Shown here piece by piece: positions 8,794 through 18,558 of a DNA stretch of 64,000 nucleotides. Source of the stretch: Acidobacteriota bacterium (GTDB lineage: Bacteria > Acidobacteriota > Terriglobia > Bryobacterales > UBA6623). How positions within the stretch are numbered: the first letter of the stretch is position 1; each line of letters starts with the position of its first letter. A program made the position numbers and the translations under genes. Location of the stretch: contig WGMB01000003.1 of NCBI GenBank assembly GCA_016125275.1, forward strand, positions 310,001-374,000, read 5' to 3'. The notes beneath the pieces are model-generated. The model was not told the DNA's origin. It did not search any database and saw nothing but the letters and a program-made list of their open reading frames with translations.

Positions 8794-11700
8794 ATGTCGC
8801 TCTTTCGACCCATCTCTTCGGCGGGATCTCGCCTTTGTTTTCCGCTGCTGCTGGCGCTCACGTTGAGCGCGCAGACGCCCACCGGGCAGATCACCGGCCG
8901 GATCACCGACGCCAGCGGGGCGGTGATTCCCTCGGCGACGATCACCGTGACGAGCGTGGACAACGGCATCGCCCGCCGCGCGCAGTCGAACGAGTCCGGC
9001 TACTACACGTTCTCGCTGGTGCGCCCCGGGGACTACTCCATCAGCGCCGAGAGCGAAGGCTTCCGCAGCGTGCACCGCACGGGCGTCAGCATCTCCGTGG
9101 ACCAGGTGGCGCGCATCGACTTCACCATGGAGGTCGGCGCGGTCACGGAAACGATCGAGGTGACCGGGGCCGCGCCGACCATCGAGTCGGAGACTTCGTC
9201 GCTGGGCACGGTGGTCGACTCCAAGCAGATGACCGACATCCCGTTGAACTCCCGCAACACCTTCCGGCTGGCGTTCCTGGTGCCGGGCTTCATGCCCACC
9301 CGCAACTTCTCCGACCAGTTCAACCGCGCCAGCAGCTTTCGCATCAACGGCGGGCGTTCGAATATGAACGACGCCTACATCGACGGCATCAGCAATTCCC
9401 CGCCCGCCAGCAACGGCTTTCTCTCCTACGCGGCGTTTCCCTCGCCCGACGTGCTGCAGGAGTTCAAGGTCCAAACCAACAGCTACTCGGCCGAGTATGG
9501 GCGCACCAACGGCGGTGTGCTGAACATGGTGATGCGCTCGGGAACCAACGAATTCCACGGCGTGTTCTATGAGTTCCTGCGCAACAGCAAGATGGACGCC
9601 AACGACTTCTTCGCCAACCGTTCCGGAACGCCGCTGGCGAGCTTCAAGCGCAACCAGTTCGGCGTCGCAGGCGGCGGCCCGATCGTCCGCGACAAGGCGT
9701 TCTTCTTCATGAACTACGAAGGCTTGCGGCAGAGGCAGGCGGCGAACCAGACGAACACCTTCCCCACCCTACTCGAGAAGTCCGGCGACTATTCCTCGAG
9801 CGCGGCCCGGGTGGGCGGGGCCTGCGTTCCGGCGCAGATCTTCGACCCGATGTCGACGCGCGCGGCGGCCGGCGGAGGCTTTACCCGCGACGTCTTTCCT
9901 AACGCCCGCATCCCGCAGTCGCGCCTGGACCCGGTTGCGGCCAACATCGTCGATCTCTACCCGAACCCGACGCAGGCCGGCGACCCCTGCACGGGCGTCA
10001 ACAACCACTTCAGCTCCAAGAGCGGCGTGTTCGACAGCAATCAGCTCGACGCCAAGCTCGACTGGGCGCCCACGGACCGCGACCGCATGTTCGGCGGCTT
10101 CAGCTACCGCCTCTCCAAGACCTTCGCGCCGAACTACTACGGCAACTACGCCAACCCGACGTTCCAAACCGCGGGCTTCGAGATTCCCAACTACAGCTAC
10201 CGCTTCGACTACACGCGGATCCAGTCGCCGAGCCTGATCCTGAACGTCCGAGCCGGGTTCACGCGCGTGACGCAAGATTCCCCGCCGGTGGTGCCGGACG
10301 GCTTCTCGCTCACGGACTTGGGCTTTCCGCAGTCGCTGGCCGACCAGGTCTTGCAGCCGGCCACGGTTCCGCGGTTCCAGCCGGCGGGGTTCAGCCAGCT
10401 CGGCATCGTCTGGGCTTCGCCGCTGGAAACCTTCCAAACCTATTCGCTGGTGGGCAGCGCCACGGCCACCAAGGGCAAGCACACCGTCAAGTTCGGCGCC
10501 GACCTGCGGCTCAACCAAGTGGGCTCGAACCTCAAGCAGTACACCTCGGGGCTCTACCAGTTCTCCCGCGCCATGACCCAGGGCCCCAATCCCAACACGG
10601 CCCGTTCCGACCTGGGCAACTCCATCGCCAGCATGATGCTGGGCGCCGGCAGCGGCGGCTACACGCAGATCGTTCCCAGCGTCTTCACCTCCAACAACTA
10701 CACCGGGCTGTATGTGCAGGACGACTTCAAGCTGACGCCGCGGATCACGCTCAACCTCGGGCTCCGCTACAACGTGGAGAACGGCAAGGGCGACCGCTTC
10801 AACCAGCTCACTTGGTTCGACTATGACGTCGCGTCGCCGCTGGCCGGCCAGCTCGGCATGCCGGACCTGCGGGGGGGCGTGCGCTTCGAGGGCTTGGACG
10901 GCGATCGGCAGTACCCGACCGACTGGAACAATCTCGCGCCGCGCTTCGGACTGGCGTACTCGCTGAACTCCAAGACGACCATCCGCGGCGGCTACGGCGT
11001 CTTCTATCCGCCCTACGTGGGCCAGGCGGGCAACTCGCGGGCCTCGGAAGGCTCGACGACGCAAACCTCGTGGGTGACCTCGATCGACGGGGTTACGCCG
11101 GAGAACCTGCTCTCCAACCCCTATCCCAACGGCCTGCTGGCGCCCACCGGCAGCTCGCTGGGGTTGCTCACCAACGTGGGCCAGAACCAGGGCGATTCCA
11201 TTGACCGCAACTCGGTGCGCTCGTCCTACGTGCAGCAGTGGAACTTCAACATCCAGCGCGAGCTGCCCGGCCGGATCGCCGCCGAGGTGGCCTATGTGGG
11301 CAACAAGGGCACGAAGCTGACCGACGGCGGCTGGGAGATGAACCAACTGCGGCCGGAGCTGCTGTCAATGGGAACGGAGCTGCAACGCCGCGTGGGCAAC
11401 CCCTTCTACGGCGTGATCGGCTCCGGGCCGCTGGCCGGTCCGCAAGTGGCCCTGGGGCAGTTGCTGAGGCCCTATCCGCAGTACGCGACGCTCACGAACT
11501 TCCGGCCGACCTCCGCCAGCTCGATCTATCACGCGGTGCAGGTGCGGGTGCAGAAGCAGTTCTCGAGCGGCCTCGGATTCCTGGTCTCCTACACCGGCGG
11601 CAAGCTCATCGACGACAGCATCGGCGTGGGCGCGGGGGGCGCCGAGGCGGCGCACCTGAACGCCTACAATCGGGCGCTGGATCGCGCGGTGTCGCCGCTC

Positions 11701-12258
11701 GACATCAGCCAGCGGCTGGTATTCAGCTACAACTACGAGCTGCCGGTGGGGGCCGGCAAGGCGTTCGGCTCGTCCTGGCCCGGCTGGGCGAAAGCCGCGC
11801 TGGGCGACTGGCAGGTCAACGGCATCTTCTCGTGGAACACAGGCTTCCCGCTGCTGATCTCGGCGCCCAACAACACAAACGCCTTCTCGGCGACCCAGCG
11901 GCCCGACATCAGCCACAGCGCCAAGCTCAGCGGCGATCGCTCCACTGACGACAAGCTCAGCCAATGGTTCGACACGACCGTGTTCTCGCAGCCGGCCGCG
12001 TTCACCTTCGGCAACGCGCCGCGCTCGCTGCCGGACGCGCGGACCCCGCCGACGGCTCAGCTCGACTTCTCGATGTACAAGGATTTTCCCTTCGGCGAGA
12101 AGCGCCGCTTGCAGTTCCGGGCGGAGTTCTTCAACTTCACGAACACGCCCAACTGGGCGCCGCCGGGGACGGCCTTCGGAGCGGGAAATTTCGGCGTGAT
12201 CGGCGCGCTGGGCAACACGCCGCGGCAGGTGCAGTTGGCCTTGAAGCTGTATTTGTAG
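8794..12258 (+). CDS. TonB-dependent receptor with carboxypeptidase-regulatory N-terminal domain
   Basis: Outer-membrane receptor of about 1154 residues, of the large Oar/SusC-like type abundant in Acidobacteriota. A signal peptide ends near residue 27 (LLALTLSAQ). A carboxypeptidase-regulatory domain follows (GQITGRITDASGAVIPSAT). A plug domain covers ~115-260, with VTGAAPTIES, PLNSRNTFRLAFLVPG, RINGGRSNMNDAYIDG and the GGVLNMVMRSGTNEFHG motif. The remainder is beta-barrel, with strands such as YVQDDFKLTPRITLNLGLRY. The last residues (RQVQLALKLYL) end in the alternating pattern of an outer-membrane C-terminal strand. ATG 8794 is preferred over 8740 because it places the signal peptide at the N terminus. 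It sits between two PSCyt blocks and is a plausible uptake route for their unknown substrate. Confidence 0.9.
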   Translation: MSLFRPISSAGSRLCFPLLLALTLSAQTPTGQITGRITDASGAVIPSATITVTSVDNGIARRAQSNESGYYTFSLVRPGDYSISAESEGFRSVHRTGVSISVDQVARIDFTMEVGAVTETIEVTGAAPTIESETSSLGTVVDSKQMTDIPLNSRNTFRLAFLVPGFMPTRNFSDQFNRASSFRINGGRSNMNDAYIDGISNSPPASNGFLSYAAFPSPDVLQEFKVQTNSYSAEYGRTNGGVLNMVMRSGTNEFHGVFYEFLRNSKMDANDFFANRSGTPLASFKRNQFGVAGGGPIVRDKAFFFMNYEGLRQRQAANQTNTFPTLLEKSGDYSSSAARVGGACVPAQIFDPMSTRAAAGGGFTRDVFPNARIPQSRLDPVAANIVDLYPNPTQAGDPCTGVNNHFSSKSGVFDSNQLDAKLDWAPTDRDRMFGGFSYRLSKTFAPNYYGNYANPTFQTAGFEIPNYSYRFDYTRIQSPSLILNVRAGFTRVTQDSPPVVPDGFSLTDLGFPQSLADQVLQPATVPRFQPAGFSQLGIVWASPLETFQTYSLVGSATATKGKHTVKFGADLRLNQVGSNLKQYTSGLYQFSRAMTQGPNPNTARSDLGNSIASMMLGAGSGGYTQIVPSVFTSNNYTGLYVQDDFKLTPRITLNLGLRYNVENGKGDRFNQLTWFDYDVASPLAGQLGMPDLRGGVRFEGLDGDRQYPTDWNNLAPRFGLAYSLNSKTTIRGGYGVFYPPYVGQAGNSRASEGSTTQTSWVTSIDGVTPENLLSNPYPNGLLAPTGSSLGLLTNVGQNQGDSIDRNSVRSSYVQQWNFNIQRELPGRIAAEVAYVGNKGTKLTDGGWEMNQLRPELLSMGTELQRRVGNPFYGVIGSGPLAGPQVALGQLLRPYPQYATLTNFRPTSASSIYHAVQVRVQKQFSSGLGFLVSYTGGKLIDDSIGVGAGGAEAAHLNAYNRALDRAVSPLDISQRLVFSYNYELPVGAGKAFGSSWPGWAKAALGDWQVNGIFSWNTGFPLLISAPNNTNAFSATQRPDISHSAKLSGDRSTDDKLSQWFDTTVFSQPAAFTFGNAPRSLPDARTPPTAQLDFSMYKDFPFGEKRRLQFRAEFFNFTNTPNWAPPGTAFGAGNFGVIGALGNTPRQVQLALKLYL

Positions 12259-12297
12259 TCCGGGCCCCCGGAGAGGCCGGAAGAAGCGCGTTCGCGT

Positions 12298-12326
12298 TTG
12301 CCAGCGGAGCGCGGTTTGGTTACGCT
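12298..12326 (+). promoter_or_regulatory. Promoter of the DUF1592/LamG gene
   Basis: TTGCCA (12298-12303), a 17-nt spacer and TACGCT (12321-12326), the same -10 hexamer as the TonB receptor promoter. The start codon is at 12398, so a leader of about 65 nt is expected. Confidence 0.65.
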
Positions 12327-12397
12327 AACAGTGCCGGATTCGGGCTGGCTTGCTCTGACCGGCGCCGCGTCGCCCGCCAGCCCCTTCCGCAAGGCTT

Positions 12398-15300
12398 ATG
12401 ATCTCCATCACCCGTCGGCTACGACTCCGGACCGCCGGCTCGCTTCTGTTGCTCACGTTGGCGGGCACGGTCTGGACGACTCGCCTGCTGTGGGGCCAGT
12501 CGGCGGAGAGCCCCGCGGCCCCGCTGGAGGCGTCGTTCGAGAACGACGTCAAGCCCTTCCTGGCGAAGAATTGCGCCGCCTGCCACAACGCGGACACCAT
12601 GACGGCGGGCGTGCGCGTGGACGACCTGGACGCCTCTCTGCCCGACCGCACCGTGAAGGTCTGGGAAGGCATTCGGCGGCGGGTGAGCAACGGGTCGATG
12701 CCTCCGAAGGGATTGCCGCAGCCCGACGGCGCGGAGCGCCAGCGGGTGGTGGGTTGGGTGACGCAGGCCCTGGAGGTCGCCAAGCTGCGCCCGTCGCCGA
12801 AGAACGGCATCGTGCGGCGGCTGACCGTGGCGCAGTACCGCAACACCCTGCGCGAGCTGCTGCTGCTCGAAGACGACTTGACTGACGCCTTGCCGCCGGA
12901 CGCGATCTCCAAGGACGGCTTCGTCAACAACACGGACACGCTGCAGCTCTCGCCGCTGCTGATGGAAGCGTACTTCGAGATCGCCGAAGAGGCCCTCAAC
13001 CGCTCCATCGTGGACCCCGACAAGGTCCCCTCGATCCAGAACTTCCGCGTGGACCTCGGGGCCTCGATCAATCCGGAGCCCTTGCCGGACGAGCTGATCC
13101 TGGGCGCCAACAGCCTGCTGCTGGAAAACCAGGACGTGCTGGTGACCCAGCTCATCCCGCAGAAGCCCTTCGTCTTCGAGCCCTTCCGTATGCGGACGAA
13201 GTATCGCTTCATCGAAGGTTACGAGGGCAACGCGACAGTGCGCGGCTGGCGCGACTTCGACAGCATCTATCACGCCGTGTTCGCCGACATGCGCGGCAGC
13301 CGAGGCTATCCCAAGGGCCTGCCCTACAGCACGGTTCCGGCGGGACTGCTGTTGCGGCCGGCCATCCCCACGGACGAGCTGTTCGGCAGCGACGGCACCT
13401 ACGGCCCCAAGGCGAACTTCAAGATCTCGCTGCGCGAGCTGCCCGACCACGGGCGCTTCCGGGTGACAGTGACCGCCGCCAAGTATGACGACGGGTTGCT
13501 GCTCGATCCCGGCGCCTCGCCGCGCGATCCGGCCGCCGCCGGGGCCATCGTGAGCAACGAGCCCACGAAGCGGCAGTCCCTGCGTATTCCGCAGGCCGGC
13601 GTCTACCAGGTGGACATCCACGTGGGCGAGAGGGGCAAGAAGCAGGGCGACCCGGATTCGTCGCGGCTCAGCGAGGCGCTGGGCGGCTACTGGGCGCTCG
13701 ACGGGGAGGCCCCGGGCGCGCTGGAAGGCGAGGCCAAGTTCGTGGAATCGCCCTTTGGGCAGGCCGTGTCGCTCAACGGCAACGGGGACGCGGTGGCCAT
13801 TCCGCACGACGCTGCCCTCGACGTAGGCGAGGGCGACTTCACCGTGGCCGCCTGGATTCGCCCGAAGCAGCTTCGCAAGGCCGGCATCATCGCCGTCGGC
13901 GGCAAGGACTGGGCGCAGGGTTGGCGGCTCGAGATGCCCGACAACAAAGGCGGGCTGCAACTGGTGACCACCGGCCCCGGAGACCAAGCCAACGGCTCGA
14001 TCGCTTCGCCCGCGGGCGTGATCCTCGACGACGCTTGGCAGCACGTGGCGGCCGTGGTCAAACGCGGAACCAAGGAGAGCCGGCTGTACATCAACGGCTA
14101 CGCGGTGGCCAAGGGCGAGATCAAGGCGGCCGACCTGAGCAACCCGAACATCGCGCTCTACCTGGGCCGCATCCCCGAGGCGAACCAGTTCCGCGGCGAG
14201 TTGGACGAAGTGCGGCTCTACCGCCGGGCGCTCGATGAGGCCGAGCTGCAAGCCCTGGTAGAGCCGGGCCGGCGCTTCGCGCTGCCTCCGCCGGAGGAGC
14301 CGCAGACGGTGACGCTCCAACTCGGCGACCGCTCGTTCTCCGGCAAGCTCGAGCAGCCCGCCTTCGTGGCCGTGCGGCTGGAAGCCGGCGAGTTGCCCGT
14401 GCAGGCCCTGTACGACGGCATGAGGGATTTGGAGCAGGTGACGCTGACGCCGTTGAGCGCGAGCGATCCGCTGACGGCCAGGCTCCGCGCCTTCGAGAAG
14501 CGCGCGCCTCGCGTGGGCGTGCATCTGGGCTTGCGCCGCGACTGCGGCGGCACGTTCGCGCCGGTGCAGGAGCCGCAGACGGTTTCGAGCCTGGAGCCCG
14601 AGAAGTTCGTCTTCGAGGGGGCGATCGCGAACTATCCCAGCCCGGATGTCGAGAAGGACAACGTCAACTACTTGGCCGGCATCCGGGAGATCGCGGTGCG
14701 CAGCGAGTACACCGACGGCCGGGACATGCCGCGGCTGATGGTGAAGTCCGTAGAGTTCGAGGGGCCGCTGTATGAGACCTGGCCGCCGCGCGCTCACCAG
14801 AGCATCTTCATCGAGTCCGAGCACAAGGACGATCCGCCGGCCTACGCTCGCGAGATCATCCGCTCGTTTGCGACCCGCGCCTACCGACGGCCGGTCACGG
14901 AGGCCGAGGAGGCCGCGCTGTTCCGTGTCTTCGAGGAGTCCTATGCCGAGGGCGGCGACTTCCGCCAGAGCGTCAAGGACGCTCTGCTGGTGGCGCTCAC
15001 CTCGCCGCAGTTCTTGTTCCTGATCGAGACCAGCAGCACGCCCGACCCGGAGCCGCTGACGGACTACGAGCTGGCCTCGAAGCTCTCGTACTTCCTGTGG
15101 AACGGGCCGCCCGACGAGAAGACCCTGAAGCTGGCCGCGGCCGGCAAGCTGCGCGAGAACCTCGACGCCGAGGTGAGCCGCATGGTCGGCGACGCTCGTT
15201 TCTCGCAGTTCACGCGCGAGTTCGTGGCGCAATGGCTGAGCCTGGAGAAGTTCGACGTGGTCGAGCCCGACCGCGAGCGCTACCCGGGCCTGACGCGGGC

Positions 15301-16045
15301 CGCCCGGGCGCAACTGCGCAAGGAACCCATCGAGTACTTCCAATACCTGATCCGCGAGAACCTGCCGGTGAAGGACATCATCACCTCGGACTTCGTGATG
15401 GCCAACGAGGTGGTCGCCAACTACTACGGGTTGGCCGACGAGGAGACCGACAGCGGATTCCAGTTCGTGCCGATCGTGAGCCGCCGTCCGGAGCTCGGCG
15501 GGGTGATCACGCAGGCGGCGATCATGGCGGGCCTTTCGGACGGCCGCGAGTCCAACCCCGTGAAGCGCGGCGCCTGGCTGGCGCGCAAGATCGTGGCCGA
15601 GCCGCCCAACGACCCGCCGCCCAACGTGCCGGCCCTGAGCGAGGACACCACCGGCCTGACGCTGCGGCAGCGCCTGGAGCAGCACCGCAACCAGCCCGGC
15701 TGCGTGCAGTGCCATACGATGATCGACCCCTGGGGCGTGGCCTTCGAGGAGATGGACGCCGGCGGCCACCGCAAGACCGGCGAGGTCGACTCGCACTCCA
15801 CGCTGCCCGACGGGACCGAAGTGTCCGGCGCGGAGGACCTGAAGCGCTACCTCAGCCAGGACCGCATCGACCAGGTGGCCTACAGCGTCCTCAAGCACCT
15901 GATGACCTACGCCGACGGGCGCACTTTGACCTACAGCGAGCTCAATTCGCTCAAACAAGACGGGAAGCGGCTGCAAGCCGGCGACTATCGCATGCAGGAC
16001 CTGCTGCGGTACGTGGTGACGAGCAAGCTGTTTCTCGAGAAGTAG
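12398..16045 (+). CDS. Secreted DUF1587-LamG-DUF1592-DUF1588-DUF1585 cytochrome-like protein
   Basis: Exported multidomain protein of 1215 residues. The first haem-type motif is C59-A-A-C62-H63, followed by the DUF1587-like phrase [16 protein letters not shown]. At ~428-625 a concanavalin/LamG domain is inserted ([55 protein letters not shown]). Then come the DUF1595/1592 region ([39 protein letters not shown]), DUF1588 with a second CxxCH (C1102-V-Q-C1105-H1106 followed by MIDPWG), and a DUF1585-like C terminus ([19 protein letters not shown]). A DUF1552 gene follows at once, the standard partner. LamG suggests binding of a glycan or other polymer. The redox role is inferred from the CxxCH motifs. 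Confidence 0.88.
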   Translation: MISITRRLRLRTAGSLLLLTLAGTVWTTRLLWGQSAESPAAPLEASFENDVKPFLAKNCAACHNADTMTAGVRVDDLDASLPDRTVKVWEGIRRRVSNGSMPPKGLPQPDGAERQRVVGWVTQALEVAKLRPSPKNGIVRRLTVAQYRNTLRELLLLEDDLTDALPPDAISKDGFVNNTDTLQLSPLLMEAYFEIAEEALNRSIVDPDKVPSIQNFRVDLGASINPEPLPDELILGANSLLLENQDVLVTQLIPQKPFVFEPFRMRTKYRFIEGYEGNATVRGWRDFDSIYHAVFADMRGSRGYPKGLPYSTVPAGLLLRPAIPTDELFGSDGTYGPKANFKISLRELPDHGRFRVTVTAAKYDDGLLLDPGASPRDPAAAGAIVSNEPTKRQSLRIPQAGVYQVDIHVGERGKKQGDPDSSRLSEALGGYWALDGEAPGALEGEAKFVESPFGQAVSLNGNGDAVAIPHDAALDVGEGDFTVAAWIRPKQLRKAGIIAVGGKDWAQGWRLEMPDNKGGLQLVTTGPGDQANGSIASPAGVILDDAWQHVAAVVKRGTKESRLYINGYAVAKGEIKAADLSNPNIALYLGRIPEANQFRGELDEVRLYRRALDEAELQALVEPGRRFALPPPEEPQTVTLQLGDRSFSGKLEQPAFVAVRLEAGELPVQALYDGMRDLEQVTLTPLSASDPLTARLRAFEKRAPRVGVHLGLRRDCGGTFAPVQEPQTVSSLEPEKFVFEGAIANYPSPDVEKDNVNYLAGIREIAVRSEYTDGRDMPRLMVKSVEFEGPLYETWPPRAHQSIFIESEHKDDPPAYAREIIRSFATRAYRRPVTEAEEAALFRVFEESYAEGGDFRQSVKDALLVALTSPQFLFLIETSSTPDPEPLTDYELASKLSYFLWNGPPDEKTLKLAAAGKLRENLDAEVSRMVGDARFSQFTREFVAQWLSLEKFDVVEPDRERYPGLTRAARAQLRKEPIEYFQYLIRENLPVKDIITSDFVMANEVVANYYGLADEETDSGFQFVPIVSRRPELGGVITQAAIMAGLSDGRESNPVKRGAWLARKIVAEPPNDPPPNVPALSEDTTGLTLRQRLEQHRNQPGCVQCHTMIDPWGVAFEEMDAGGHRKTGEVDSHSTLPDGTEVSGAEDLKRYLSQDRIDQVAYSVLKHLMTYADGRTLTYSELNSLKQDGKRLQAGDYRMQDLLRYVVTSKLFLEK

Positions 16046-16078
16046 TAGAATGCTAACGACCGCCGCTGGGAGATGCTC

Positions 16079-17419
16079 ATGAACTCGCCCTTGAAATTGG
16101 ACCGCCGCGCCTTCCTTCGTGGGATTGGAGGAGCGGCGCTGGCCCTGCCCGCGCTCGACGCCATGGGCGCGGAGGTCACCGATCAGCTTCCGCGGCGGTT
16201 CTGCGCGATGTATACGGCGAACGGCATGTCTCTTCCGAAGGAGGAGAACGGCCTGGACGACTGGAGCTGGTTCCCGACGGCGGAGTGCAACGGCGAGTTC
16301 GTCTTCGGCAAGTCCACCGAGCCGCTGAGCCCGTTCCGCAAGCAGCTCAGCTTCATGGGCGGTTTGCATCACCCCAACGGCCCCAAGGCCGACCCGCACA
16401 CGTGCTCGGACATGTGGCTGACGGGCGCGCCGCTGCAGGACCCCAATCGCGCGGTCTACAACTCGGCCGGGCTCGATCAGGTGATCGCGCTGCACACCAA
16501 GCAGTACTGCCGGCAGCCGTCGCTGGTGATGTCGATCGACGCCGGCACGGGCTTCCTGTCGCGCACGGGCACCATCTCCTACAGCCTGGAGGGCCGGCCG
16601 ATCCCGGCGGAGAACAATCCGCGGCGGATCTTCAACCGGCTGTTCCGCGGCGACCGCGCCTCGCTCGAATCGGAGCGCGAGAAGCTGCAGCGGCGGATCA
16701 AGCTCGTCGACGCCGTCGCCGAGAGCGCCAAGTCACTCGACCGGCAGTTGGGCAAGTCCGACCGCGAGCGCATGGACCAGTACATGACCTCGCTCGATGA
16801 GGTGGAGTCACGCCTGATCGCCTCCGAGCGCTGGATCGACGTGCCGCTCAAGGAGCAGGACTACTCGCACCTGAACCTGGACGCGACCTCCGAAGGCGAG
16901 CCCGCGGAATACTACCGCAACATGTTCGACCTGATCGCGCTGGCCTTCGACGCGGACATCACGCGCTCGGTGACGTTCATGCTCAACCGCGAGGACGGCA
17001 TGGGCATCAGCGACACTTTCCCGCTCAAGCTGGGCCTTTCGAAGACGCACCACCAGCTCTCGCACGCCACTGACAAGGAAGGCCAGTCGCACTTCGCCAA
17101 GTACGACCACTTCCTGAGCGAGCAGATCGCGCACTTCTTCGAGCGGCTCAACGGCTACAAGGACCGCGAAGGGAGCGTTCTGGACAACACGATCGTGCTG
17201 TTCGGCAGCGGCGCCAGCACCACCCACAACCCGCGCAACCTACCCACGCTGGTGGCGGGCGGCGCGAACATGGGCCTGCGGCACGGGACCTACTGGCGGC
17301 GGGAAGACGCCCGCATGTCGAACATGTACCTGAGCATCCTGCGCTCGATGGGCATCGAGCAGGAATCGTTCTCCGACAGCACCGGCACGCTGTCGGACTC
17401 CATCTTCAGCCGCGCCTAG
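16079..17419 (+). CDS. Tat-exported DUF1552 protein (first copy)
   Basis: DUF1552 protein of about 446 residues. It has a twin-arginine signal ([21 protein letters not shown]) and family phrases [69 protein letters not shown] and [13 protein letters not shown]. Two in-frame ATGs occur at 16073 and 16079. GGGAG at 16068-16072 touches the first but is spaced 6 nt from the second, so 16079 is chosen. A TAGAAT at 16046-16051 could give separate transcription, but it directly follows the DUF1592 stop and lacks a good -35. Co-transcription with DUF1592 is the simplest reading. A second DUF1552 copy is at 45967-47334. Confidence 0.9.
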   Translation: MNSPLKLDRRAFLRGIGGAALALPALDAMGAEVTDQLPRRFCAMYTANGMSLPKEENGLDDWSWFPTAECNGEFVFGKSTEPLSPFRKQLSFMGGLHHPNGPKADPHTCSDMWLTGAPLQDPNRAVYNSAGLDQVIALHTKQYCRQPSLVMSIDAGTGFLSRTGTISYSLEGRPIPAENNPRRIFNRLFRGDRASLESEREKLQRRIKLVDAVAESAKSLDRQLGKSDRERMDQYMTSLDEVESRLIASERWIDVPLKEQDYSHLNLDATSEGEPAEYYRNMFDLIALAFDADITRSVTFMLNREDGMGISDTFPLKLGLSKTHHQLSHATDKEGQSHFAKYDHFLSEQIAHFFERLNGYKDREGSVLDNTIVLFGSGASTTHNPRNLPTLVAGGANMGLRHGTYWRREDARMSNMYLSILRSMGIEQESFSDSTGTLSDSIFSRA

Positions 17420-17432
17420 GCGGAGCGGTCCC

Positions 17433-17461
17433 TTTTCGGGACGCGAAACCCGTGCTACCTT
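17433..17461 (+). promoter_or_regulatory. Possible promoter of the alpha-toroid gene
   Basis: TTTTCG (17433-17438), a 17-nt spacer and TACCTT (17456-17461). The spacing fits the better promoters of the window, but both boxes are weak matches. Confidence 0.4.
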
Positions 17462-17501
17462 GGTCCTCGTGCGGGCGCCCGCCGCGAGCCTGAGGTTCGG
17501 T

Positions 17502-18548
17502 ATGTCGGCCGCCGTCCTTTTGTTGGGCGGCCTGACGATGTTCTCACGGCCCGCCGCCGCGGAAGCTTCCTGGAATCGGGAGGCGGCGGCGCGCTATCTC
17601 GACGCCCGGGCGGCGACGTGGACCACGGAAGCCCGGACGCGCCGGAAGCTCGATACGGCCTGCATCTCCTGCCATACGGCGGTTCCCTACTTGCTCTCCC
17701 GAGCCCTGCTGAGCGGCTTTTCGGAAGCCAAACCGGCTGCGGAATTGTTCGCGGACGTCGAGAGCCGCGTCGCCGGCTGGACGGACAACCGCGCCTGGTA
17801 CGACCACGAAGCGGACAAAGTCGCCCAATCCCAGGGGGCCGAAGCGGTGCTCAACGCCCTGGTCCTGACGGCGCGGGACCGCCGCGCCGGGCGCGCGCTC
17901 TCCCCGCAGTCTCGGGCGGCGCTGGGCTACATGTGGGCGCAGCAGAAGCCCGCCGGCGACTGGGACTGGCTGTACTTCAAGCTGGGCCCGTGGGAGACCG
18001 ACGGGAGCAATTATTGGGGCGCGGCGCTGGCCGCCGTCGCAGCCTTGCCGGTAGCCGGCGAGGCTCCGCCGCCGGAGGAGTCGCTCGATCGGCTTCGCGG
18101 CTATTTGCGATCGGGGCTGGACGCGTCGACGAGCCTCCACAACCGCTTGGCGCTACTGTGGGCGGCCAGCGCTTGGCGCGGCTTGCTGTCGAGCGCGGAG
18201 GTCGCCGCGCAGGTGCAGCAGACCCTCCAAGGGCAGCAGGACGACGGCGGCTTTCGGCCTGAAACGACGCCCCCCTGGTGGCCGGAGACCGGCGGCGACG
18301 CCTACACCACGGCCCTGGCGGCTTTCGCGTTGCAGCAGGTCGACGATCCGCGGGCGGCCGTGGCCATCGCTCGCGCGCGGCTCTGGCTGGAGCGCAACCA
18401 GCAGCCCGACGGCCGCTGGAACGCCCTTTCGCTCAACAAGGACCGCAGCGGCGAAGGCGACTTCACGCGGCTGCTGATGTCCGACGCCGCTACCGGCTTC
18501 GCCGTGCTGGCGCTGACGTCCCCCGTCTCGACCGCCGACGCTCGCTGA
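17502..18548 (+). CDS. Secreted alpha-toroid (squalene cyclase/prenyltransferase-like) protein with CxxCH motif
   Basis: Exported protein of 348 residues. A signal peptide (MSAAVLLLGGLTMFSRPAAAE) follows the ATG at 17502, which has GAGG 6 nt upstream. An in-frame GTG at 17469 sits about 7 nt after a possible -10 box and is the alternative, leaderless start. The mature part carries C54-I-S-C57-H58, a haem-type motif. Repeats typical of alpha/alpha-toroid proteins follow: YMWAQQKPAGDWDW, QQTLQGQQDDGGFRP, YTTALAAFALQQV and ARLWLERNQQPDGRWNALSLN. Squalene-hopene cyclases are about 630 residues and have a DxDD motif, neither of which fits here, so cyclase activity is unlikely. It follows the DUF1592/DUF1552 pair on the same strand. 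Confidence 0.75.
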   Translation: MSAAVLLLGGLTMFSRPAAAEASWNREAAARYLDARAATWTTEARTRRKLDTACISCHTAVPYLLSRALLSGFSEAKPAAELFADVESRVAGWTDNRAWYDHEADKVAQSQGAEAVLNALVLTARDRRAGRALSPQSRAALGYMWAQQKPAGDWDWLYFKLGPWETDGSNYWGAALAAVAALPVAGEAPPPEESLDRLRGYLRSGLDASTSLHNRLALLWAASAWRGLLSSAEVAAQVQQTLQGQQDDGGFRPETTPPWWPETGGDAYTTALAAFALQQVDDPRAAVAIARARLWLERNQQPDGRWNALSLNKDRSGEGDFTRLLMSDAATGFAVLALTSPVSTADAR

Positions 18549-18558
18549 AGCGGCCCGC

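Noticed and set aside
12419-16495. A 1358-codon open frame antisense to the DUF1592/LamG gene
   Set aside because: Its product is rich in Arg, His, Val and Gln in the pattern expected from the reverse complement of GC-rich coding DNA, with no domain. The + strand frame has haem motifs, LamG and DUF domains.
17502-18548. Squalene-hopene cyclase as the function of the alpha-toroid protein
   Set aside because: The protein is about half the length of a cyclase and lacks the DxDD acid motif.
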